A DNA stretch of 13,235 nucleotides, from the NCBI GenBank assembly GCA_019693395.1, contig JAAMXP010002104.1, positions 1 through 13,235 on the forward strand. The letters run 5' to 3'. The notes beneath the pieces were generated by a model, which was given only the letters and a program-made list of their open reading frames with translations, had not been told where the DNA came from and ran no database searches. Each line of letters opens with the position of its first letter. Within the stretch, counting starts at the first letter, position 1. The position numbers were made by a program, and so were the translations under genes. The stretch is from Ettlia oleoabundans. Lineage: Eukaryota; Chlorophyta; Chlorophyceae; Chlamydomonadales. Positions 1 through 6,960 of the stretch are shown piece after piece.

Positions 1-27
1 CACACACACACACACACACACACACAC
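1..27. repeat. (CA)n microsatellite
   Basis: An uninterrupted CA dinucleotide run starts at the first base of the window, so its true length is unknown. On the minus strand it is (TG)n and would lie in an intron of the kinesin gene, downstream of the last exon I can place (345-470). Confidence 0.95.
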
Positions 28-197
28 TCAACAGCAACGCAGCACCACGCAGCCCTTGCACATACCCCATCACGCAATCGCCGCGCATGCTCTTTCTGTA
101 ATGCCCCATTGTTGGCACTCCACACACCCCCGACCGCATTTTCCATTGCCCGAGATGATGTGTGTCGCTAAACAGAGGTTTTGTGCCCAATCAGCAC

Positions 198-344
198 ACC
201 CACTTGCAGCTGCACCCACTCACCCACAGCTAAACCAATTCTCACCCACAGCTGCACCCACCATGCATTCACAGCTGCACCCAACCTTTCACTGCATCTG
301 CATTCCACCCACCCACCTACCCACCCACAGCTACACTCACCCAC
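198..344. repeat. Degenerate tandem repeat, CACCCACAGCTGCACCCA-like
   Basis: Irregular copies of CAGCTGCACCCA and CACCCACAGCT units alternate through this stretch. Read on the minus strand they are TGGGTGCAGCTG and GTGGGTGAG, so the repeat carries several copies of a sequence that looks like a splice donor. It directly abuts the donor GTGGGTGAG of kinesin exon 5 at 344. No coding frame in it resembles a kinesin segment, so I read it as intronic low-complexity sequence. Confidence 0.6.
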
Positions 345-1999
345 CTGTAGTTCCTCGGCTGATGTAGGCGTCTGCCATGTGGCATCTTGCCCCAAGCTCC
401 TTTGCAGCCGTGGTCTACCCAGATCCTGCAGGTCCACCAGCTGCTCCTGGTTGCTGCCCCAGCGGTAGATCTGAGGCAGGGGGGTTAGGAGGCGTGGAGT
501 GGGTCTGTGTGGGGGTCCTTGTATGAGAGGATGTCGCAATGCGACAGGAGGGATTGCTGCTGCTGCTGCTGTTGTTTTTATTGCTGGTCAGAACTGCTGT
601 CACAGCCGCGGTGCATATGTACAGAAAGAACATCGCATTGGAGGGCACAACAAGCTTGCGCAGCTCAGGGTGGCAGGCAACATAACTGACGGTTGTTGAT
701 TTCTATTGTAAGGAAGCCAGTCCAGCCCCGTCACAACCACGAACATTGCCGAAAATGGCAAAGCGTTGGAGCACAGCACCACACTAACATCACTGCTCTG
801 GCTGCTCACCTCGATGGCTGCCAGCTTCACCTCCAGCTCAGCAGTGTTGCTTTCCTTTGCTAGCTCAAAAACGCCTTCGGCACAGAACGCGCTGACTGCA
901 AGCACAAGCTGGTGGGCGCTTTGTTGGCTGGGGTCTTGCAACAATGAACAGGTGCAGCACGATATTATTTTATGGAATCCGTTTGGTTTGAAGTCAAAGG
1001 TCGCAATGCACGGCCTTGTGGCAGGACATTGACTGCCTGTGCCTTGCAGGAGGGTGGGGATGCGGCGGCAGCAGGGGCCAGCGGAGACTTGTACCCAGTC
1101 CAGCGTACAACATTGATGCAGGACACTTGGTTGCATCCTATGTGTGGGTGTAAGTAGGGCAACAGCGAAGGGCAACAGTCTCTCACCAGAGTGCTCTGCA
1201 GGGCCTTGGCGTTGCCCATACCTCTCTGTGCCCATGGTGTAGGACTTGCCGCTGCCTGAAGTTGAAGAACATATGTGGAAAGGCGTATGGGCACGATTCA
1301 TGTGAAGAGCATAGCAGCGACGGTTGATAGGATGGGGGCTGGAGGGCAGGCAATGGTCTGGTAGTTCGCGCTCGTCAGCTGGATGGAAACTACTGTTGGT
1401 AGTGATTATAAAGAATGCAACACCAGGTACTGTTCGCATGATCATTTTTCACTGCTGGGATTTTAGCACTCACCAGTAGCTCCATAGGCTATGATGGCTG
1501 CACTTTCTCCCGCCCGCACGCGGCCCAGCAGGCTCGTCAGCTCCCGGGTGCACAGCTCCGATGCTGGGGTGCTGCGGTAACCGTAGACCGGCATGCGCAG
1601 CACCGTGCCCTTCTCCGCAGCGATATCGCGACACAGGTCGGCATCAGGTGCACCTGGGGCCAGCTGGCCAGCGGCTACGGGGTCTGTTATCTCTAACTCC
1701 TCCAAAGCTGGACCACCATCCAGCGTAGCACCCACTTGGAGCCCACCACCGGGGTTCATGCGGCGGCTGTCGCTTGCTAGCGGAGGGCGGCAGACAACCA
1801 CCGCGCGCACCTGCAAGTTACAACAACACATGCAAGCGCCATCCATCATAGCGAATATGGAAAGGGCTGACAGCAGGCGGAGACAGCGTGCGGGCATGTT
1901 GCGCGAAAGCGGAAATAGCGGCAGTTCCAAGGTGGCAGCAGCGGTTTGCACCTGCCGCTCCTCGGACGGCGCAACCGTCCTCTTCAACGCGGACTTCAT
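345..1999 (-). CDS. Kinesin motor-domain protein, 5' part of gene (N-terminal 222 residues)
   Basis: This is the N-terminal half of a kinesin motor, a microtubule-dependent ATPase. Exons on the minus strand are 1952-1999 (ATG at 1999), 1474-1810, 1187-1255, 810-895 and 345-470; all have GT-AG borders and join to exactly 222 codons with no stop. The first exon encodes MKSALKRTVAPSEERQ. Exon 2 opens with VRAVVVCRPP (first motor strand, residues 17-26) and ends in IIAYGAT. Exon 3 completes the P-loop GATGSGKSYTMG (G126 to S133 binds nucleotide). Exon 4 holds FELAKE and ELEVKLAAIE, and exon 5 continues IYRWGSNQEQLVDL, equivalent to the usual EIYNE...DLL region, then an SAEEL segment. The motor is divergent: FxFDxVF is replaced by LRMPVYGY, EIYNE by EIYRW, and G-I-I-P-R by S-V-S-A-F. 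Switch I (SSRSH) and switch II (DLAGSE) lie off the left edge. I cannot assign a subfamily. Confidence 0.87.
555..573. repeat. Short CTG/CAG repeat in kinesin intron 4
   Basis: About five TGC/CTG triplets followed by a degenerate GTTG. The repeat falls inside the intron between kinesin exons 4 and 5 (471-809), so it reads CAG in the sense direction of that gene and is not translated in the model. Apart from this repeat I see nothing in that 339-bp intron. Confidence 0.8.
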
Positions 2000-2657
2000 T
2001 TTCAGAGGTCCTCAAAGCGGCATTCCGCAGGTCGCGACTTCGAAAGCTGCGGGAGGTGCTTGGACCCCCGCGATGTGCTTGCGGCCTGCTATAGAGATTT
2101 TGTATGCACTCAACATACCATCTTAAACCGAACAAGCCTTGCGGGGGCTAACTGCAACGCAGATCAGATAACCCACAACAGGGGCTCTCCGCTGTTGTGC
2201 CATATCACCCTGGCAATGTGCGGCTTTGTATACAGGGATGCGGGGGCAAACAGAAGAGCAAGAGGGACAGGTTGCCAGGTGGCGGCGGCCGGTGGCGCCT
2301 TGTGTTCTACGGGCAGCACTGTGCATGCCAGGAAGCTGACCTCAATCTCAGCCTAACGCAGTTTAAAAGCGCATATGCTGCGCACTATAGGAAGACCTAA
2401 GGTAGAGGCCCGCTAGGTAGCCCCGTGTTGAAAAAACCGAGGGGGGGCCCCACAGCGCCGGCGCCTTGACCACGCTCGGCGATGCTTTGTTGAGAGGCAG
2501 ACCCGGCAAATCTACATGTAACCGTAACAGTACCTTTTGCACACGGTACGGCGTATCTATACCTGTTGCAGGCGGTAGGTGGCAGACCTGCAGGAGTAGC
2601 ACAGGCCTGAACGAGCGTTCCAGGTGCCAACAACATACTGGCCTTCCGGCCTGCAAA
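2000..2657. promoter_or_regulatory. Divergent upstream region between the kinesin gene and a plus-strand gene
   Basis: The kinesin start codon at 1999 points left and the next gene evidence points right, so this interval should hold the kinesin 5' UTR and promoter and possibly the promoter of the plus-strand gene. I find no convincing exon on either strand: open frames here have no recognisable motif and no matching splice borders. AT-richer patches such as CTATAGAGATTTTGTATG near 2090 and GTTTAAAAGCG near 2360 could be core-promoter elements, but I cannot support a specific TATA box or start site. Confidence 0.3.
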
Positions 2658-2723
2658 ATGCTTCTGAAGCGTGGCCATACAAAAGTACAAATCAAACAAT
2701 CAGGCCGACCAGCAGCTCAAGTT
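2658..2723 (+). CDS. Possible first exon of the plus-strand gene
   Basis: An ATG in a favourable AAAATG context opens 22 codons beginning MLLKRGHTKVQ and ending at a perfect GTAAGT donor (2724-2729). The segment is short and basic. Its phase (0) does not join directly to the acceptor at 3058 in the frame of the downstream exon, so an additional exon or acceptor in 2730-3044 would be needed. It may instead be an untranslated leader exon or chance. Acceptor-like sites exist in the interval (for example near 2819 and 2920), but I could not support an exon at any of them. Confidence 0.2.
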
Positions 2724-3044
2724 GTAAGTTGTAAGCGGTGATTGTTAGATTGAGCTTTGCGAGACGTGCCGTTTCTGTCGATGCCGCAAGGTCGGCAAGG
2801 CAGGCGCCTGATGCAGCCAGCGTGGATCCTTGTCGACATTTGGACAATACCAATTACGTTTACATCCCTGCAAACCACACAACTGCGGCAGGAAGGCAGA
2901 AGGACAGGCATTTCAGGTGCACAGTCCACCCTGTCTCCACCCTGAGCGCCAGCATTACACAGTCTCTGGCTGTACAGAAAGCGCTGATTACATCCGATCC
3001 TGCCGAACCTCCCCATACGTTTCCTCTCGTCGTTGATTGTTTGG

Positions 3045-3771
3045 ATGGTGGCCTGCAGCGCTTATATGGAGCAAGGCCAGCGCTGGGAGCTCCCCGTGCA
3101 GCTCATGACCCTCGGCGCTATTGCGCTGCTTTTGGGATCTGTATGTCACGCCGTAACCCTCAAAGAAGGGCATACCTTCGCGAGTAGCACGCGTGGGGCG
3201 TCTCACTCCCACGCTTCCCAGCAGGCTCAAGCGGTGAGTCGCCTGCCCCTTCAGGAATTGACTACACGAAAAGAAAACCCAGCGCTCTCCCAGCGCGCAC
3301 TGCATGTGCGAAGTTGAAGCGCTGTGATGGATGGCGGGAAACAACGCCGCCAGCTGCCGCACTCGCCAGACAGCGTCCTTGCCAGTACCCACCCCAGTCT
3401 GGTTTTCTATGCAGGTATTGACCGAGTGTCACGCATTGCTTCTGTCCCTCAACCAGACCGGCCTTGAGGATGTTAAAGGCCGCCTGGCGGCCATGACCTG
3501 GGCGCGCCCACAGGCAAGAAGCGCTGCCTGCATGGTTCCCACTATTTCTTCGCTTCTCAGTTGAACGGGTGCACATGCATAGGCCGCCTGGTCCTTCCTA
3601 TTTTTCACTAACAATGTGCGTAAAGCGACCTTCCATATTGTTGTGTCTGAGCCACAATGCCTGCCTGCTGATTGGTGCTCCATGGTGCAGGTTTCATCGC
3701 TGGTGCGGCGTGCCGCTGGCAGCATCAACAACAAGCAAGCGGCCAGCGCCATGCAAGCTACAGCAAACTAG
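3045..3771 (+). CDS. Unidentified small protein, last three exons (91 residues in this model)
   Basis: I do not recognise this gene. Exons 3045-3140, 3415-3513 and 3691-3771 join in phase 0 and end with TAG at 3769-3771. The first ends at a strong GTATGT donor. The second begins after a TTTTCTATGCAG acceptor and ends at CAG|GCAAGA, a typical GC-AG donor. The third follows GGTGCAG and encodes VSSLVRRAAGSINN...SAMQATAN. The middle exon has a normal amphipathic coding composition (LTECHALLLSLNQTGLEDVK). The first exon contains a hydrophobic stretch, VQLMTLGAIALLLGSVL, with its end across the splice, that could be a membrane segment or a buried helix. The start is uncertain: ATG at 3045 and ATG at 3066 are in frame, but 3059 also follows a TGCAG acceptor, so more exons may lie upstream. 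It is divergent from the kinesin gene and convergent with the isoleucyl-tRNA synthetase gene. Confidence 0.5.
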
Positions 3772-4425
3772 TATCAATCCGGCACGGCTCATGCCAATGA
3801 ATCTTCAATCCATTCCTTTGTCGCCATGGCGACACTATCAATTTACCGCCTGCTGACATTCAGCCAGTTGCGCCGTCGAGCGTTCTTCCCTGCCATCCCC
3901 TGTGCAGCTGTTCAGGCACCATCAAAATGCACCCTGGAGTGCAGCGCTGCTATACCTGCTCCAGCTGCTCCATAATCAACTCATGATCCTGATCCACCAA
4001 GCACCCACCATCAGGGTTGCTTTAATGTATGGTTCTAGGCCACCAACCCCTCCCTGTGCTGCCGCCTGCTTTCCATAGCCTTCAATTCTGTTCCCTAACA
4101 GGGTGACCAATGGCTTTACGCCAACATGCCATTCTTCCCGTATATCCTGCCTTGCGTCTATATTTCGTCTATGTATCATTCGCTCGTTGGCCCATTGCAC
4201 TTTGCCACGTGCACAAACCTCAACGAACGTCCCACCACACACACCCTCTGCTGCACTGCAACAAACGACTATCCTCGGCCCTTTGCCTCTCATTCAATCT
4301 GGTTCAATTTCGTTGACAGTCATGTTTGCTTTAGCGTTGCCAATGTCAAACCTCAAGTTGTTTGGCAGATTGGCGTGCAATATACAGTCGGCATGCAACC
4401 TCAGTCCACGTGTAACTTGCCATCC
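3772..4425 (+). other. Probable 3' UTR of the unidentified plus-strand gene
   Basis: No open frame in this stretch has recognisable motifs or splice sites on either strand. The first sense-strand TGTAA after the stop codon is at 4411-4415, giving a 3' UTR of roughly 650 bases, a length common for volvocalean genes. Acceptor-like CCCTAACAG near 4100 could mark an unrecognised exon or a UTR intron, so the boundaries are inferred. Confidence 0.35.
4411..4415 (+). terminator. Candidate poly(A) signal TGTAA for the plus-strand gene
   Basis: TGTAA is the usual polyadenylation signal of volvocalean green algae. This is the first copy on the plus strand downstream of the TAG at 3769-3771; the next is near 4839, already opposite the end of the convergent gene. 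A pentamer occurs often by chance, so this rests on position and on the organism inference. Confidence 0.4.
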
Positions 4426-4741
4426 ACATTGCGAACAGCATCAACACTACGGCAGCGAGACTGCTACTGAGGAGTGGTTGATACTATCACGTGTGCCACA
4501 CAACCAGCCACAGAGCCAGCAGCGGTTTTGCTGCCATACACCGCAGTCAACAACACAAACTTGATGATTTTAACAAGTTTGGCAGGAACCTGCTGGGGAG
4601 CTATACAGATGCAGGATCCACATCAACTATTGACGACACGTCAGGGCAGCGACCATGCTGGCAAACTGATCTTCTTGGCCCCGTTAACGGTACCAAGTAC
4701 CTCACCAGCAGCACCATATGTACTGCTGGTATACTCAAAGG

Positions 4742-4746
4742 TTACA
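4742..4746 (-). terminator. Candidate poly(A) signal TGTAA for the isoleucyl-tRNA synthetase gene
   Basis: The plus-strand TTACA at 4742-4746 reads TGTAA on the minus strand. It lies about 125 bases downstream of the synthetase stop codon at 4869-4871 and is the first sense-strand copy after it. Cleavage would be expected some 10 to 20 bases further on, near 4725-4732. Confidence 0.5.
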
Positions 4747-4775
4747 AGTGACTCTGCCTGCTTGATTGCTCACTC

Positions 4776-4790
4776 GCTTGCTTGCTTGCT
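4776..4790. repeat. CTTG tetranucleotide repeat in the synthetase 3' UTR
   Basis: Three CTTG units in perfect tandem, with more degenerate copies on the left (from about 4758). It lies between the synthetase stop codon and the candidate poly(A) signal, so the transcript would carry CAAG repeats. Confidence 0.7.
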
Positions 4791-4868
4791 ACTGCCTCAA
4801 TAATGGGTGTTCTACACGTGCTTACCAATATTGTATAGTGTAAGGACAAGTGCAATGCATTTAGAACC

Positions 4869-6960
4869 CTACAACACTTGCTGCTGCAGCTGCTCCGCTG
4901 CTGCTGCCACGCCGCCGCTGCCGCCGCCGCCATTAGCGCTGCCGCCACTCAAGGGCCGCGTGAGGCACAGCGTGAACTGCGCCTTGGCCTCATCCCCACC
5001 AAGCGAGTGCTCCTCCCTGCCTATCACCTCCTCCGCTGCTGGCTGCTGGCAATACGGCAGGATGACCACACCTAAGATCTCACGCACATAGGCTTCCTGG
5101 CTGGAAAGCGCGGCTGCCACGTCAGGAGCGCCAGCTGGCGCCTCCGTCATCTCAATGTACACGTTAACTGCAAAGAGTGGTAAAAGACAATAAGAGGCAC
5201 CATAACAGCCTCGGATGTGAATATGCATGACGATCGAGAGATGTTATTGTGTGGATACAACCCAAGATATATCCAACACAAGCCAGCCAGCCCGCCGGTT
5301 CTACCCGTCAAGCTCCATGGGAAATTGCAGTGCCCGACATCCAGAGCATATTAGCCTCCCAATCAGCTTTTAAAAATTTCAATATTGGTGTATGGAAGCT
5401 TGTTGGGTGCTCACCAGCCTCTGTGGGCTGCATGCCCGCTTTCTTCCTCAATCGCTGCACGCGGTTGACCACCTCTCGCGCCACCCCCGCCGCCACCAAC
5501 TCCTCATCCGGCCGCAGGTCCAGCACAACAAGCACCTCGCCGTCACCCGCAGCATCAACCTCCTCTGCACAGGATGCCAGCAGAACCGGGGTGAAGTGGA
5601 GCAATGGTGCTGCCACCGCGGCATTTATGGGGGCGTGGGAATGAGGGTGGGTTTGCATTTGAGGTACGGTTCTTGGGTGTTATGCGCAGCAAGTACTACT
5701 AAAGCACCCTTACAGCTACAAGTTGCAGTATGAGGCTGGCTGTGCAAGGCAGTTGCAGCCTGCCGAGAGCAGATGCAACGTCTCCCCACGGCAGGAACAG
5801 CGACAACCTTGCAGAACTGCCAATGGCAGCGACAGCGCTAAGCATACGCAATCAGTCATTATTTGCTAAGGTTGCTTTTCTTCCAAAGGTTCCTGGCATT
5901 TACTGGGATGCATGCCACGATTGGGAACCACAGCACCACCACCAACAACAACAACTCGAGCAAGCACAGCAGCGCCGCCGCCTTACCCGGCTTGCTGCCC
6001 TCTGGGGACTTGAAGTCCCTCAGGATTTTGAGGTCGCCTGGCCCCACCTCCACCCCCTCTACAGTCAGGGTGGACCCTGACTCGTAAGCAAGGATGTCCT
6101 GCAGCGATTAGGAAAGGGGTGGGGTGTGTAAGTATGTGGGTGAGTGGGTGGTGTCAGGTAAGTGATGCGACGGGCAATGCCTACCACAACCACAGCCAGC
6201 CACCCACACAAAAACATCATTACCACGCTGGCAGGAACCCACTCACTGGCCCATCGCCCACCCAAAAATACCACCCAATTGCACAAACATCCCCCCACCC
6301 TGCCCGCCCAACACACCAACACCCCTCCACCCCCCACCCACCTTCATAGGCAGCCCCTTGACCGACTTGGCCACCGCTGCCATTGCCTTGCCCAGGCGCT
6401 TGCCCAGCACCCCCCACTCGGGCTCAGCCCGCACGGTGGAGTAGCGCTGTGGGTCGGCGCAGGGTGTGAGGGCCCGCACGTTCACCTCCTCAGCAACATA
6501 TTCCCGCAGCTCCCCTGCAGCAATGAGGAAAGTGTTGTGGGGTAAACAGCGAGGGTGAGGGTGAGAGTGGGAGCGGGGGACGTGTCCCGCAACTCCCCTG
6601 CAGGGAATCTGGGTACCTGTTTTTTGGGGAAGGGGGGGTCACTGTCCAGGAACCCACCCTGCCGCTCCCAAGGGGCTACTATATAGGTGCAACAGGACGG
6701 TCCAGCCTCCCGTGCTCTCGCAAGCCAAATAATTCTACTCCCACCCCACAACCACACCCGCACCGCCCAACCTGCTCCACCCACCCCGCCCTACCCGACC
6801 CACCTGTCAAGTCGTCTAGGAAAGCCTGGTCGGGATGCACCACTATCAGCTCCCGCACCGGCATCTTCACGCTGCGGTTGTGCCGCTCCCTGATGGTGCG
6901 CGCCAGGTCAATGACCCGCTGCATGCGCTCCACGCTGCGCTGGATCTGGGCGTCACCAGC
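4869..6960 (-). other. Synthetase segment: C-terminal region with low-complexity tail
   Basis: Exons 6804-6960, 6342-6514, 5987-6098, 5415-5564 and 4869-5167. They carry [64 protein letters not shown] and [20 protein letters not shown], all standard in eukaryotic isoleucyl-tRNA synthetases. The last exon is less conserved: after [16 protein letters not shown] it ends in Gly/Ser and Ala/Gln tracts, with TAG at 4869-4871. The protein lacks the long C-terminal extension of animal enzymes and is closer in length to plant ones. Confidence 0.9.

Noticed and set aside
1..27. The (CA)n run as a possible CRISPR-like or telomeric repeat.
   Set aside because: It is a plain dinucleotide microsatellite without spacers and does not match the TTTTAGGG or TTTAGGG telomere units of green algae.
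66..95. A 30-base candidate sixth kinesin exon on the minus strand (acceptor TACAG, then KEHARRLRDG, then a GTATGC donor).
   Set aside because: Phase and borders would allow it, but it is tiny and does not match the expected segment leading to the SSRSH motif. It lies in repeat-rich intron, so I did not include it in the gene model.
1221..1222. An earlier donor (AG|GTATGG) for kinesin exon 3.
   Set aside because: It would leave a phase that does not match the acceptor at 896; the donor at 1186 (GTGAGA) matches and keeps the expected spacing to the FEL helix.
1593..2126. Plus-strand open frame of 177 codons opposite the kinesin exons.
   Set aside because: It is the antisense shadow of kinesin exons 1 and 2, whose minus-strand reading carries clear motor motifs; the plus reading has none.
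4103..4564. Plus-strand open frame of 153 codons between the unidentified gene and the synthetase gene.
   Set aside because: Its composition is unlike the coding exons nearby, it has no recognisable motif, and it lies where a 3' UTR and intergenic sequence are expected.
6119..6545. Plus-strand frames rich in His, Pro and Thr.
   Set aside because: They arise from CCACCCACA-type intron sequence and the antisense of synthetase exon 6342-6514.
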